DNA from: Chitinophagaceae bacterium
Lineage (GTDB): Bacteria > Bacteroidota > Bacteroidia > Chitinophagales > Chitinophagaceae
Assembly (NCBI GenBank): GCA_024508725.1
Contig: JANINS010000003.1
Span: forward strand, 1,178,001-1,242,000
Direction of reading: 5' to 3'
Length of the DNA stretch: 64,000 nt
Made by a program: the position numbers and the translations under genes. Shown piece after piece: positions 1 to 8,235 of the stretch. The notes beneath the pieces were generated by a model that was given only the letters and a program-made list of their open reading frames with translations, did no database searches and was not told the DNA's origin. Each line of letters starts with the position of its first letter. Positions within the stretch are counted from its first letter, which is position 1.

Positions 1-618
1 ATTTCCAAAGCTTATCGTGACAGTCGTATTAACAGAATTTATGAAGGAACGAATGAGATCAATCGTTTGCTCACTTTGGATATGACACTGAAGAGAGCCA
101 TGAAAGGCAAACTCGATTTGATGACGCCGGCAATGAATGTTCAGAAAGAACTGATGAGTATTCCTGATTTTGGAAGTGAAGATGAAGGCGTTTTTGCAAA
201 GGAATTGAAGTACATATCCAACTTTAAAAAAGCAATTCTAATGACTGCAGGTGCTGCAGTTCAAAAGCTGATGATGAAGCTGGATAAAGAGCAGGAAGTG
301 CTGATGAACATTGCTGACATGGCGATAGAAACATATCACTGCGAAAGTGCTTTGCTGCGAGTGATGAAACTGGTTGAACATACAGGTGAAGAAGCCAACA
401 GCCTTTTCATTGATATGATGCGAACTTATATCTACGATGCTGCAGACAGGATCAATAAATCAGCAAAAGATGCCTTGAACAGTTTTGCAGAAGGAGATGA
501 ACTGAGAATGATGCACATCGGCATCAAGCGTTTCACCAAAGTCGAGCCATTCAATACAAAAGAAGCAAGACGCAGAATTGCAGATAAAATGATCGCTGAG
601 AACAGGTATTGTTTCTAA
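1..618 (+). CDS. Acyl-CoA dehydrogenase, C-terminal part (5' end outside window)
   Basis: The reading frame is open from base 1, so the first 22 codons seen precede the first internal ATG and the gene starts upstream. The opening residues contain IYEGTNEINRLL, the conserved segment after the catalytic base helix of acyl-CoA dehydrogenases, which oxidise acyl-CoA to 2-enoyl-CoA with FAD. About 185 mostly helical residues follow, longer than in short-chain enzymes. This fits the roughly 600-residue Bacteroidota form with an extra C-terminal domain. Chain-length preference cannot be read from this fragment. The gene ends in a hairpin terminator shared with the convergent CPBP gene. Confidence 0.85.
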   Translation: MSKAYRDSRINRIYEGTNEINRLLTLDMTLKRAMKGKLDLMTPAMNVQKELMSIPDFGSEDEGVFAKELKYISNFKKAILMTAGAAVQKLMMKLDKEQEVLMNIADMAIETYHCESALLRVMKLVEHTGEEANSLFIDMMRTYIYDAADRINKSAKDALNSFAEGDELRMMHIGIKRFTKVEPFNTKEARRRIADKMIAENRYCF

Positions 619-636
619 CAGGTCAGATCATTAAAT

Positions 637-665
637 AAAAAGTCCAGCCGTAAGCTGGACTTTTT
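637..665. terminator. Bidirectional rho-independent terminator
   Basis: AAAAAGTCCAGC, a 5-nt loop, then GCTGGACTTTTT forms a perfect stem with a T run on both strands. It lies between the convergent acyl-CoA dehydrogenase and CPBP genes. Confidence 0.9.
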
Positions 666-667
666 AT

Positions 668-1627
668 TTATACAACTATCGAATGTTGATCTTTGAAAGG
701 ATCATCGTCGTCTGTTTCGGTATTATCGATGTAATAGGTTCCAATTTTCTTACTTTCTTTTTTATATCCTATAAACAATGCAATAATCACTGCCAGTGCA
801 GCAACACCATACCAGATCGGGAAACGCTCATCCATCACTTCTTTACTTAGTTTACCTTGTTTACTCAACACATACATCATGGTAACGGCAAACCCATTGT
901 TGAGGAAGTGAGCTAAAATAGAAAGCCAGATGCTTTTGCTGTAATAAAACATGAAACCCAGCATTATTCCCAGGAACAATCTTGATAAAAATCCATAATA
1001 AGAAAAGTGAATAGCACTGAAGATGATGCTGGTGATGATGATGCCCACCCATGCAGACCTTGTCCACTTTACCATTAATTGCTGCATCGCACCCCGGAAG
1101 ATGAGCTCTTCAAATATGGCTGGCGCCAAACCAATTACGATCAGCGAAAACAGGTATTCACCAAACGTTTTCATATTAGCGATCACCATCACCTGGTCTA
1201 CATACGCTTTCTCCATCTTCTCAAACATCGCTTTCGCTTTTGCCGAGATAGGAATATGATTGGTGAGTTCTGCCAGTGCGCCGCTCAGGTAAAATCCTGC
1301 AAAAACCATTGCTATTACCAATCCAACCTGCGATATATTGAACTTTGTTTTTAAACCCAGATGTTTCACCGGCTGTTTGTTCACGATCCTGGCAAAAACA
1401 AAAGCAGGAACAATGAACATTATCATAGAAGAAACAAGTTGTACCACTTTCACTGCATCGGCGTTAGCAGGGTTCAACATTCCTTTTTCCATATCCATTA
1501 AACTGCCGCCAACCATTGATGACCAAAGCACTATCGCCGCGGCACCTGCTAAAATAAAACCACCGATCAATAATCCAATTAGGATAAAAAACTGCGAAAA
1601 GTAGGGGATACGAGTTCCTGAATTCAT
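668..1627 (-). CDS. CPBP family intramembrane glutamic endopeptidase
   Basis: A 319-residue polytopic membrane protein. It carries the three CPBP (Rce1/CAAX-protease-like) signatures: EELIFR at residues 173-178 (EExxxR), FSAIH at 203-207 (FxxxH), and His240 in AHFLNN. The Glu and His residues form the intramembrane active site in this family. Bacterial members process or protect against peptides, or act in protein maturation; the substrate here is unknown. Hydrophobic spans lie near 12-35, 62-80, 100-117, 158-175, 190-208, 212-230 and 273-288, and the C-terminus is hydrophilic and acidic. It is a single gene convergent with the preceding one. A near-match to the -7 box (TATCTTTC on the minus strand, 1633-1640) lies directly before the ATG. 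Confidence 0.85.
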   Translation of the reverse strand: MNSGTRIPYFSQFFILIGLLIGGFILAGAAAIVLWSSMVGGSLMDMEKGMLNPANADAVKVVQLVSSMIMFIVPAFVFARIVNKQPVKHLGLKTKFNISQVGLVIAMVFAGFYLSGALAELTNHIPISAKAKAMFEKMEKAYVDQVMVIANMKTFGEYLFSLIVIGLAPAIFEELIFRGAMQQLMVKWTRSAWVGIIITSIIFSAIHFSYYGFLSRLFLGIMLGFMFYYSKSIWLSILAHFLNNGFAVTMMYVLSKQGKLSKEVMDERFPIWYGVAALAVIIALFIGYKKESKKIGTYYIDNTETDDDDPFKDQHSIVV

Positions 1628-1725
1628 AGAGTGAAAGATAAGACAGTAAATTTGCCGCGAAATACCGCATTTGTAGCCACTTCAGCGAAATAATTTATAC
1701 TGGCGGCTCGGCATACATTCATTTT

Positions 1726-2763
1726 ATGGTTAAGATCGGCAATATATCATTACCTGAGTTTCCTTTATTACTTGCTCCCATGGAGGATGTGAGTGATCCA
1801 CCTTTTCGGGCAGTTTGTAAAGACAATGGTGCCGATCTCATGTACACCGAGTTCATTTCGAGTGAAGGTTTGATCCGTGATGCGATAAAAAGTCGGCGCA
1901 AGCTCGACATATTCGAATATGAACGTCCGGTAGGCATTCAAATATTTGGTGGCGATGAAGAAGCACTGGCTTTGAGTGCCAGGATCGTTGAAACAGTAAA
2001 TCCTGATCTGCTCGATATAAATTTCGGATGTCCTGTAAAAAAAGTTGCCTGTAAAGGAGCCGGTGCAGGTGTATTGAAAGATGTGGACCTGATGGTTCGT
2101 CTAACAGATGCTGTTGTAAAAAGCACATCACTTCCTGTTACGGTAAAAACAAGATTGGGTTGGGATGAAAAAAGCCTGAACATAGAAGAAGTTGCAGAAC
2201 GTTTACAGGATGTTGGTATCAAAGCATTGGCAATTCACGGCAGAACAAGAGCACAGATGTACAAAGGTGAAGCCGATTGGACATTGATCGCCAAGGTGAA
2301 GAACAATCCTCGTATCAATATCCCGATCTTTGGTAACGGCGATATTGATTCTCCGCAAAAAGCGTTGGAATATAAAAATCGTTATGGTGTTGATGGAATT
2401 ATGATCGGTCGTGCTGCCATCGGTTATCCATGGATATTCAACGAGATAAAACATTATTTCCAAACAGGAGAATTGCTTCCTTCTCCAACCATCGAAGACA
2501 GGGTTGCTGTTTGTAAAAAACACTTACAAAAATCAGTTGAGTGGAAAGGACCGATCGTTGGCATCAATGAAATGAGAAGGCATTACGCCAATTACCTCAA
2601 AGGTTTACCTGGTATTAAAGATTATCGCAACAGGCTTGTTACTTTAAAAGAAATGGAAGAAGTAGAAGCTGTGTTGGATGAGATCTTAGTGAACTATCGT
2701 GACTTTCAGCCGGAGAGAACGCCGATACAGTTGATCAATTATCATGAGAAATGCCCGGTGTAG
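1726..2763 (+). CDS. dusB: tRNA-dihydrouridine synthase (DusB/NifR3 type)
   Basis: A 345-residue flavoenzyme that reduces uridine in the tRNA D-loop. The N-terminus has the APMEDVSD flavin-binding loop (residues 17-24). The catalytic cysteine is Cys102 in INFGCPVKKV. It is followed by KTRLGWDE, HGRTRAQMYKG and the phosphate-binding FGNGDI of the TIM barrel, then the helical C-terminal tRNA-binding domain. Length and motif order fit the bacterial DusB subfamily. The gene stands alone: divergent from the CPBP gene and convergent with the small gene after it, with a repeat-bearing 160-bp gap between. Confidence 0.9.
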   Translation: MVKIGNISLPEFPLLLAPMEDVSDPPFRAVCKDNGADLMYTEFISSEGLIRDAIKSRRKLDIFEYERPVGIQIFGGDEEALALSARIVETVNPDLLDINFGCPVKKVACKGAGAGVLKDVDLMVRLTDAVVKSTSLPVTVKTRLGWDEKSLNIEEVAERLQDVGIKALAIHGRTRAQMYKGEADWTLIAKVKNNPRINIPIFGNGDIDSPQKALEYKNRYGVDGIMIGRAAIGYPWIFNEIKHYFQTGELLPSPTIEDRVAVCKKHLQKSVEWKGPIVGINEMRRHYANYLKGLPGIKDYRNRLVTLKEMEEVEAVLDEILVNYRDFQPERTPIQLINYHEKCPV

Positions 2764-2917
2764 CTAATAGATTAAAAAGTAGGAGTTGAAGAGATTTTTT
2801 ATGTATCCATATTCCACTTATCTATTTAGCTTACGTTGCGTCGCACTCTTCAACTTTCAGATCTTTATTGAGCATTTGCCGGCACCCTTTATCTCTTTTC
2901 CTCCTTCAATCTCTTAG
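2764..2917. repeat. Long imperfect purine-rich inverted repeat at convergent gene ends
   Basis: The left arm (2764-2793, CTAATAGATTAAAAAG...GAAGAG) and right arm (2893-2917) are imperfect reverse complements; the right arm reads CTAAGAGATTGAAGGAGG on the minus strand. It sits between the convergent dusB and 2924-3277 genes and probably acts as a bidirectional terminator. A copy of the dispersed repeat (2826-2874) lies inside its loop. A separate perfect 10-bp inverted pair, AGTTGAAGAG (2784-2793) with CTCTTCAACT (2846-2855), joins the left arm to that repeat copy. Confidence 0.55.
2826..2874 (+). repeat. Dispersed intergenic repeat, copy 1 (GCG subfamily)
   Basis: Carries the core GTTGCGTCGCACTCTT and the 3' motif TTTATTGAGCA shared with the copy at 20324-20390. 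It lies between two convergent genes. Confidence 0.75.
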
Positions 2918-2923
2918 TTAAAT

Positions 2924-3277
2924 TCATTTTCCTATTCTCTCATCTCCATTTTTGATCATCTCGCAAGCCTTCTTCACCTTTTGTTCAAAATCGTCCAGGT
3001 CTTCACTGATGAAAATCCATGTATTCTCTTCACCGTCCAGGTCAAACTCCATTCTTGAACGATGTATCTCCTGTTGCAGTGCTTCGAAATATTCAGCTTT
3101 TGTTGCCACCAATACACCATTGAATTGCGGTTCAATTTCCCTGTCTCTTAGCAACATCAATATCTTCCTGCCATTCATCAATGCGTAACAACCCAACAGC
3201 TTACGGATCTTTGGACGAACAGGATACAATTCCCTCAGCACGAAATCATAAGGCACTTCGTAATTCATCGGCTTCAT
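2924..3277 (-). CDS. Uncharacterised 117-residue protein
   Basis: I do not recognise this family. The protein is soluble, with no signal peptide or membrane span. It mixes predicted beta strands (GRKILMLLRD, FNGVLVAT, NTWIFISED) with a charged C-terminal helix (LDDFEQKVKKACEMIKNG), a small alpha/beta fold. The start ATG overlaps the stop of the upstream glutathione peroxidase gene by 4 bp (3274-3277), so the two are translationally coupled and probably functionally linked. It ends next to the long inverted repeat. Confidence 0.7.
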   Translation of the reverse strand: MKPMNYEVPYDFVLRELYPVRPKIRKLLGCYALMNGRKILMLLRDREIEPQFNGVLVATKAEYFEALQQEIHRSRMEFDLDGEENTWIFISEDLDDFEQKVKKACEMIKNGDERIGK

Positions 3278-3861
3278 TTTTCTATTGCAGCGATCACTTC
3301 TTCACTCATTGGAGAAACGCCGGGATCAAAATAATTCAATAGCACACCATCTTCACTAACCAAATACTTTGAAAAATTCCACGTAGGTTCCTGGTTATTC
3401 CAGCCATTCTTTTTCTGATCACTCAGCCAGCTAAACACTTCGTTCTGGTCATCACCAATAACAGAACTCTTCTTTGCCAAAGGAAAACTTACGCCAAAGT
3501 TTAGTTTACAAAAAGCGGCGATTTCCTCATCACTGCCTTTCTCCTGTTCTTTAAAATCGTTAGCCGGAAACCCGATCACCAAAACTTTATTACCGAATTG
3601 TTCGTGCAGTTTCTGCAGATCTTCATACTGATTGGTATAACCGCAATTACTCGCTGTATTTACGAGCAAAGCTTTTTTTCCTTTGAGATCAGAGAAATGG
3701 CAGGTTTTTCCATCATTCAACGTGATGCTCAGCTCATAAAAAGAAACCGGAGGTTTTATAAGGCTTGTATTTTTCATAGAACTGATTTTATTACCGGTTA
3801 GCCGGGTAAACTTCATCCACAGTGGATAAGCCAGTTTTAATATCCTTTGCTTTATTGTCAC
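3274..3861 (-). CDS. Glutathione peroxidase family protein (thiol peroxidase), Cys form
   Basis: A 195-residue thioredoxin-fold peroxidase. Peroxidatic Cys73 lies in VNTASNCGYT, where selenocysteine stands in some homologues. Trp161-Asn162 in TWNFSKYL are the Trp and Asn of the catalytic tetrad. The segment that normally reads FPCNQF reads FPANDF here (98-103), so the usual resolving Cys is Ala and the tetrad Gln is Asp. About 28 residues precede the core domain. The GTG start at 3861 is chosen because the frame stays conserved-looking through this extension. The minus-strand -7 box lies only 6 bases upstream, so the mRNA may be nearly leaderless, or the true start may be Met16 or Met29. Likely role: reduction of H2O2 or lipid hydroperoxides; the reductant is unknown. 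Confidence 0.85.
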   Translation of the reverse strand: MTIKQRILKLAYPLWMKFTRLTGNKISSMKNTSLIKPPVSFYELSITLNDGKTCHFSDLKGKKALLVNTASNCGYTNQYEDLQKLHEQFGNKVLVIGFPANDFKEQEKGSDEEIAAFCKLNFGVSFPLAKKSSVIGDDQNEVFSWLSDQKKNGWNNQEPTWNFSKYLVSEDGVLLNYFDPGVSPMSEEVIAAIEK

Positions 3862-3866
3862 ACGTT

Positions 3867-3874
3867 CAAAGGTA
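3867..3874 (-). promoter_or_regulatory. -7 promoter box for the glutathione peroxidase gene
   Basis: TACCTTTG on the minus strand matches the Bacteroidota -7 consensus TAnnTTTG exactly, just before the GTG start. No well-spaced -33 TTTG is seen. Confidence 0.45.
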
Positions 3875-3913
3875 TTTCATTCATATTAGAAATGTTTTTG
3901 CAAGCTCAACACG

Positions 3914-3921
3914 TACCTTTG
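3914..3921 (+). promoter_or_regulatory. -7 promoter box for tatC
   Basis: TACCTTTG is an exact match to TAnnTTTG, ending 19 bases before the tatC ATG. It diverges from the identical box at 3867-3874. A TTTG lies at 3897-3900, but the 13-base spacing is short. Confidence 0.45.
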
Positions 3922-3940
3922 CTGCCCTACGGCAAAAAGC

Positions 3941-4801
3941 ATGGCAGTATCCTTCATTAAAAGGCGACAAGGTGAGAAAAGGGCAGAGATGAGTTTTGTT
4001 GATCATCTTGAAGAGCTCAGGTGGCATATCATCCGTTCGTTGATCGCTGTATTGGTGATCGCTGTTGTGATCTTTTTCAACATACAATGGGTGTTTGATA
4101 ATATCATTGCCGGTCCCATTAATCCAAATTTTGCGAGTTATAAATACCTGTGCCAGTTCAGCCATTTTTTACATATCGGTGAAACATTGTGCATGACACC
4201 GGTTCGGGTGAAGATGATCAGTAACGAATTTGGCGGACAGTTCTTCAGTAGTTTCAGTATCGCTTTTATTGGTGGATTGATTGGTGCATTTCCTTACATT
4301 TTCTGGGAGTTCTGGCGATTTGTAAGACCAGCACTTCGTCCGGGTGAATTGAAACATACCAAATTTGTGATCTTCTGGGTATCGTTTTTCTTTTTCCTTG
4401 GAGGTGCTTTTGGATATTTTATACTTGGCCCTTTCACATTTAATTTCTTAGCCAGCTTCCAGATAAGCGGATTGAACCTGGTTGATACTTTACCTACTAT
4501 TAAAGATTACATCGATAATCTTACGAATATCATTCTGGGTTGCGGAATTGCTTTCGAAATGCCGGTACTGGCTCATGTGCTTACAAGAGTGGGTATCATC
4601 ACTCCATCATTCTTAAAACGATCAAGAAAATATGCGATCGTTATAATACTGCTTGCTGCAGCCATCATTACGCCAAGTCCAGACTGGATCAGCCAGGCTA
4701 TCGTTTTCTTCCCGCTATATTCTTTGTTTGAGCTGGGTATTTTCATCTCCGGCAGAGTGTACAAAGAAGAACAGAAGAAAGAGCTGCAGGAATGGAGTTA
4801 A
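3941..4801 (+). CDS. tatC: Sec-independent (Tat) translocase subunit TatC
   Basis: A 286-residue inner-membrane protein. Residues 18-27 read SFVDHLEELR, the TatC N-terminal signature that helps bind the twin-arginine signal peptide. Six hydrophobic spans follow, with the conserved FWEFWRFVRPALRPGE loop and the FEMPVL segment in the later half. TatC recognises folded cofactor-bearing precursors and recruits TatA pores. No tatA or tatB homologue is next to it, so the partners must be encoded elsewhere. The gene ends 3 bases before the stop of the convergent DUF2490 gene with no room for a separate terminator. Confidence 0.93.
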   Translation: MAVSFIKRRQGEKRAEMSFVDHLEELRWHIIRSLIAVLVIAVVIFFNIQWVFDNIIAGPINPNFASYKYLCQFSHFLHIGETLCMTPVRVKMISNEFGGQFFSSFSIAFIGGLIGAFPYIFWEFWRFVRPALRPGELKHTKFVIFWVSFFFFLGGAFGYFILGPFTFNFLASFQISGLNLVDTLPTIKDYIDNLTNIILGCGIAFEMPVLAHVLTRVGIITPSFLKRSRKYAIVIILLAAAIITPSPDWISQAIVFFPLYSLFELGIFISGRVYKEEQKKELQEWS

Positions 4802-4804
4802 ATA

Positions 4805-5542
4805 TTATTTCTTTCTTAGATCAAGATTGTGGAAGTAAGAAATTCTCGCTGTATGCACAGATCTGTACCTATTGCCTGAAGCCAGTTGTTGAAACATATT
4901 CATATAGCCGAACTGGATATTATCGCTCTTATTAACGTTATAAGCAAAGCCTGCAAAAAAGCGATTCTGGTCAAACGTATTGTACACTACCTGTTTACCA
5001 AAATTGATGTGTACTTCGTCATTCAGGATAAAAGAAAAGCTGCCGGCATTGCCATCTTTTTTATCGAGTGGTACCTGCAGTAAAAAATTATAACGCAGCC
5101 TGTAGTTGAATGCATAGCCGGAACCAAGTGTTGAATCATTCGCATAATTGCGGCGAAATCTTTCTTCCAGTCTTATCAATTGCATTGTTCTCAACCTGCC
5201 ATACTTCGTATGCCATTGAATCTGTTGCCACGGACGATGTTCGGGCTGCGAAATTTTTCGGCTGTCGGCGGGGTAAATGTTGATGTATGCATATCCTGCT
5301 GTAAGTTTTGTGGCATCGTTCAGGTAATAGGTAATACCCGGACGAACCATGAAGATCGAAAGATCATCAAAGAAATCTTCCTTTGTTCTCAGGTGAACAT
5401 CCAGCCAGAAGCCCCAGTTTTTAGATATTCTTGTCTGATTCAGATATCCCAGCCAAACCTGCTGCTCAGGCGATACTTGTTTGGTTTGTGCATTGGCTGA
5501 TAAAACGATAAAAAAGAAAAAAAATACCAGTCCCGATCTCAT
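4805..5542 (-). CDS. DUF2490 family outer-membrane beta-barrel protein
   Basis: A 245-residue exported protein. The start at 5542 is chosen because it begins a clear signal peptide (MRSGLVFFFFFIVLSANAQ), while the longer frame adds 40 non-hydrophobic residues. The mature part has alternating aromatic strands (VWLGYLNQTRI, WGFWLDVHLRT, VRPGITYYL, LTAGYAYI) and ends in an aromatic-rich C-terminal strand, as in the DUF2490 family. Members are predicted short outer-membrane barrels of unknown function. It is monocistronic and convergent with tatC. Confidence 0.8.
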   Translation of the reverse strand: MRSGLVFFFFFIVLSANAQTKQVSPEQQVWLGYLNQTRISKNWGFWLDVHLRTKEDFFDDLSIFMVRPGITYYLNDATKLTAGYAYINIYPADSRKISQPEHRPWQQIQWHTKYGRLRTMQLIRLEERFRRNYANDSTLGSGYAFNYRLRYNFLLQVPLDKKDGNAGSFSFILNDEVHINFGKQVVYNTFDQNRFFAGFAYNVNKSDNIQFGYMNMFQQLASGNRYRSVHTARISYFHNLDLRKK

Positions 5543-5745
5543 AGCGCAAAAGTATTTGATGCGTTTTATTTGAGCGGGAGAGACACAACAATAATCATAC
5601 TTCTGACTAATAAATGTCATTCGACGACGATGGAGGGGCAGGTAACTTGCATCATAATTCAACGATTACTGTTTGCAGCTTGCCACAGAGGGATAAAGCA
5701 CCTCCTGTGTATGTTTTGCTGTAAACGAACGATAAATTCTTTGTT

Positions 5746-5907
5746 ATGACACCGCAAGTAAAAGACATTGAACAGTTAACTACTACGCAACAACTTGCTG
5801 CAGAAGCCATTAATACTACTCCTGAAAAGATCGACCTTTTTCCCAACCTCGAAGCCTGGGAGCCCAACTACGAAGAGATCTATGGTTTTTGCGAGGATAT
5901 GGATTAA
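5746..5907 (+). CDS. Small acidic protein, 53 residues
   Basis: A short frame starting ATGACACCGCAAG and ending at a TAA. The product (MTPQVKDIEQLTTTQQ..., ending EEIYGFCEDMD) is strongly acidic, has no signal peptide or membrane span, and starts with a helix-prone segment. I do not recognise it. Support is indirect: a clean frame with normal codon use in a gap between the divergent DUF2490 gene and recA. It could be a small regulator or not expressed. Confidence 0.4.
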   Translation: MTPQVKDIEQLTTTQQLAAEAINTTPEKIDLFPNLEAWEPNYEEIYGFCEDMD

Positions 5908-5995
5908 TAGACCGGATTAAAGTCCTTGATCTTCAACAATTTTCGCTGAAGCAATTCGGTATGTGAGATTGCATTCGCTGCTTATTGTACAATAT

Positions 5996-6032
5996 AGCTT
6001 TTATAAGTGTGCGATGCCAACCCGAAAGATTG
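5996..6032 (-). repeat. Possible degenerate copy of the dispersed repeat
   Basis: The minus strand reads CTTTCGGGTTGGCATCGCAC and then ACTTAT, which resembles CTTTCGTTGCGTCGCACTCTTGT with changes in the core. It lies in the 284-bp gap before recA, which otherwise holds only the promoter. Confidence 0.35.
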
Positions 6033-6165
6033 ATTCTGGAGGGTAAGCTCAACTTTATAATAGAACCGGCCGTTGCTCAAAATCTTTTCTTCCAAATACC
6101 TTAGCAAAATTATACTAAAAAAATTAGTTTAGTTCAAAATTAATTCTATCTTTATCCTCCTCAAT

Positions 6166-6173
6166 TATATTTG
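6166..6173 (+). promoter_or_regulatory. -7 promoter box for recA
   Basis: TATATTTG is an exact match to TAnnTTTG, ending 18 bases before the recA ATG at 6192. It also argues against the in-frame TTG at 6171, which lies inside the box, as a start. No SOS-box-like palindrome is evident nearby. Confidence 0.4.
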
Positions 6174-6191
6174 AAGACTAAACGAAATTTT

Positions 6192-7193
6192 ATGAGCAAC
6201 GCAGACAAACTCAAAGCACTGAAACTCACGATAGATAAGATAGATAAGGATTTTGGCAAGGGCAGCGTAATGATGATGAATGAGCGTGGTGAGCGTGAAA
6301 TGGAAGTGGTTTCGACCGGTTCTATTGGTCTTGACACTGCTTTGGGTGTTGGCGGAGTTCCTAAAGGAAGGATCGTTGAGATCTATGGTCCTGAATCTTC
6401 CGGTAAAACAACAATTGCTACGCATATTATTGCCGAAGCACAGAAAAAAGGTGGCATTTGTGCCATTATAGATGCCGAGCATGCGTTCGACAGTGCTTAT
6501 GCCCAGAAATTGGGTGTTGATGTAGATAATCTATTGATCTCTCAACCAGATTATGGTGAACAGGCTTTGGAAATCGCTGATCGTTTGATCCTTTCCGGTG
6601 CATTGGATGTGGTGGTGATCGATTCTGTTGCCGCATTGGTTCCAAAAGGAGAATTGGAAGGTGAAATGGGTGACAGCAAAATGGGCTTGCAGGCAAGATT
6701 GATGAGCCAGGCTTTGAGAAAACTTACAGCTACCATCTCTAAAACAAATACAGTCTGCATTTTCATTAACCAGCTAAGAGAGAAGATCGGTGTTATGTTC
6801 GGAAATCCTGAGACAACTACCGGTGGTAATGCTTTGAAGTTCTATTCTTCTGTTCGTCTGGATATTCGTCGTATGGCTCAGATCAAAGACGGTGATGAAG
6901 CAGTTGGTAATCGTGTGAAAGTGAAAGTGGTAAAGAATAAGGTGGCTCCTCCTTTCCGTGCTGCAGAATTCGATATCATCTTCGGAGAAGGTGTAAGCAA
7001 AGTGGGCGAGATCATCGATATGGGAGTTGAACTCGGCATCGTGAACAAGAGCGGAAGCTGGTTCAGCTATGAAACCAATAAGCTGGGACAAGGAAGAGAA
7101 GCAGTGAAAAGCTTATTGCAAGATAATCCTGAGTTAGCCAACGAGATCGAAGGAAAGATCAGGGTTAAGATCGCTGAAGCACAGGCTTCTTAA
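6192..7193 (+). CDS. recA: Recombinase RecA
   Basis: A 333-residue RecA. The Walker [10 protein letters not shown] (66-74) follows IVEIY. The Walker B region is [22 protein letters not shown], with the L1 loop [15 protein letters not shown] and the L2 segment [28 protein letters not shown]. It forms the nucleoprotein filament on single-stranded DNA for strand exchange and SOS co-protease activity. The start at 6192 gives the usual N-terminus ([25 protein letters not shown]). It is monocistronic and followed by a strong terminator. Confidence 0.97.
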   Translation: MSNADKLKALKLTIDKIDKDFGKGSVMMMNERGEREMEVVSTGSIGLDTALGVGGVPKGRIVEIYGPESSGKTTIATHIIAEAQKKGGICAIIDAEHAFDSAYAQKLGVDVDNLLISQPDYGEQALEIADRLILSGALDVVVIDSVAALVPKGELEGEMGDSKMGLQARLMSQALRKLTATISKTNTVCIFINQLREKIGVMFGNPETTTGGNALKFYSSVRLDIRRMAQIKDGDEAVGNRVKVKVVKNKVAPPFRAAEFDIIFGEGVSKVGEIIDMGVELGIVNKSGSWFSYETNKLGQGREAVKSLLQDNPELANEIEGKIRVKIAEAQAS

Positions 7194-7222
7194 GAATTGC
7201 AATTTGATGGGTTAGTAAATAT

Positions 7223-7252
7223 AAAAATCCCGCTTTTCCAGGCGGGATTTTC
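7223..7252 (+). terminator. Terminator of recA
   Basis: AAAAATCCCGC, an 8-nt loop, then GCGGGATTTT: a GC-rich stem with a T run between recA and the convergent phosphatase gene. Confidence 0.88.
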
Positions 7253-7285
7253 TATTAAATAGCTTCTTATGTTTCGTAAAGCAAA

Positions 7286-8080
7286 CTAATATCCTTTTAC
7301 TGCTGCTTTTAGTATTGAATCTTTTTGTGCCGGAGTAAGACCGTATTTGAATTTATACAAAGTGGTTTCCCAATCTCCATAGTTGGCATTCGGTAGAACA
7401 ATGAACTTATTACCGAATTGTGGTGCTAAACCATTCGTAGCTGCAGAGCGTTCTTCTGAAGTTTTTTTATCGAATAAAAAAGAGAAATCTGATAAGTTAT
7501 CACCAAGCAATAAAACCACTTCATGTGTTGCAGTTACCTGTTGTCTTCTTGCTTCTTTACCGGATGTTCCGGCTTTGGTTAACAGGTGTGCCTCATCTGC
7601 ATTGGGAAAGCCAAACTTTTTCAGGTTTTGCAACGTACCCGAACGTTCGTTTTGTTCCCTGTTGGTGATGTAAAATATCTCTACATTATTCGATGCGGCA
7701 TATTGTAAAAAAGCCAAAGCTCCGGGAACTGTATCTGACACTGCAAGGCCAGTAAACTCTGCCCAGGTTGCAGGTGTATAATCGCTTCCCTGCAAAGCTC
7801 GTTTTGCGGCGTAGCTGCTATTGTCTAAAACTGTTTCATCAATATCTGTAATGATGGCTTTAGGCTTTCCATTGTTCATTGTGAGCGATTGACCAAGGCG
7901 GAAATAGGCAATATTGTAAGCCTGGTAACACAATGCTTTATACTCAGCGGCACGTTGCTGGAAAACGGTGGTAAACAATTTTCCATCTACCACTACAGAA
8001 TTCTGTTGAACTCCTTGTGATTGTTTGATTGAAGAGCAGGCAGTTAGAATAATAGAAAAGATCAATACAGCTTTTTTCAT
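7286..8080 (-). CDS. Acid phosphatase lipoprotein, e(P4)/class C HAD family
   Basis: A 264-residue lipoprotein. The start at 8080 gives the signal MKKAVLIFSIILTAC with the lipidated Cys15. The HAD catalytic motif is DIDET (79-83; nucleophile Asp79, acid/base Asp81), and GDNLSDF near residue 195 supplies the metal-binding aspartates. FYITNRE is motif II. The family (HAD subfamily IIIB, as in Haemophilus e(P4)) dephosphorylates NMN or 5'-nucleotides and other phosphomonoesters at the cell surface. The gene stands alone and diverges from uvrB. Confidence 0.88.
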   Translation of the reverse strand: MKKAVLIFSIILTACSSIKQSQGVQQNSVVVDGKLFTTVFQQRAAEYKALCYQAYNIAYFRLGQSLTMNNGKPKAIITDIDETVLDNSSYAAKRALQGSDYTPATWAEFTGLAVSDTVPGALAFLQYAASNNVEIFYITNREQNERSGTLQNLKKFGFPNADEAHLLTKAGTSGKEARRQQVTATHEVVLLLGDNLSDFSFLFDKKTSEERSAATNGLAPQFGNKFIVLPNANYGDWETTLYKFKYGLTPAQKDSILKAAVKGY

Positions 8081-8160
8081 ACACACATTTTTTACGAGGT
8101 GCAAAGATAGGCGGAAGAGAAGCTGCTCAATATTCCTACAGTAAAAGTGTCACGCTGAAG

Positions 8161-8210
8161 ACGTGATAAATGCGACGCAACAAGTGTTAAATAGTACCAC
8201 TTCAGCTGAC
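8161..8210 (-). repeat. Dispersed intergenic repeat, copy 2 (GCG subfamily)
   Basis: The minus strand contains GCTGAAGTGGTACTATT followed by TTGTTGCGTCGCA. It lies between the divergent phosphatase and uvrB promoters. Confidence 0.7.
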
Positions 8211-8217
8211 TTCATAG

Positions 8218-8225
8218 TAAATTTG
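8218..8225 (+). promoter_or_regulatory. -7 promoter box for uvrB
   Basis: TAAATTTG is an exact TAnnTTTG match, ending 10 bases before the uvrB ATG and starting directly after repeat copy 2. Confidence 0.4.
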
Positions 8226-8235
8226 TTATCCTTCT

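Noticed and set aside
1023-1354. Overlapping plus-strand frames rich in His and Met opposite the CPBP gene
   Set aside because: They mirror a well-supported membrane protein gene and have no coding signature of their own.
5570-5610. GAGACACAACAATAA resembling the GTG-subfamily core on the minus strand
   Set aside because: Only about nine bases match and neither flank fits, so it is not counted as a repeat copy.
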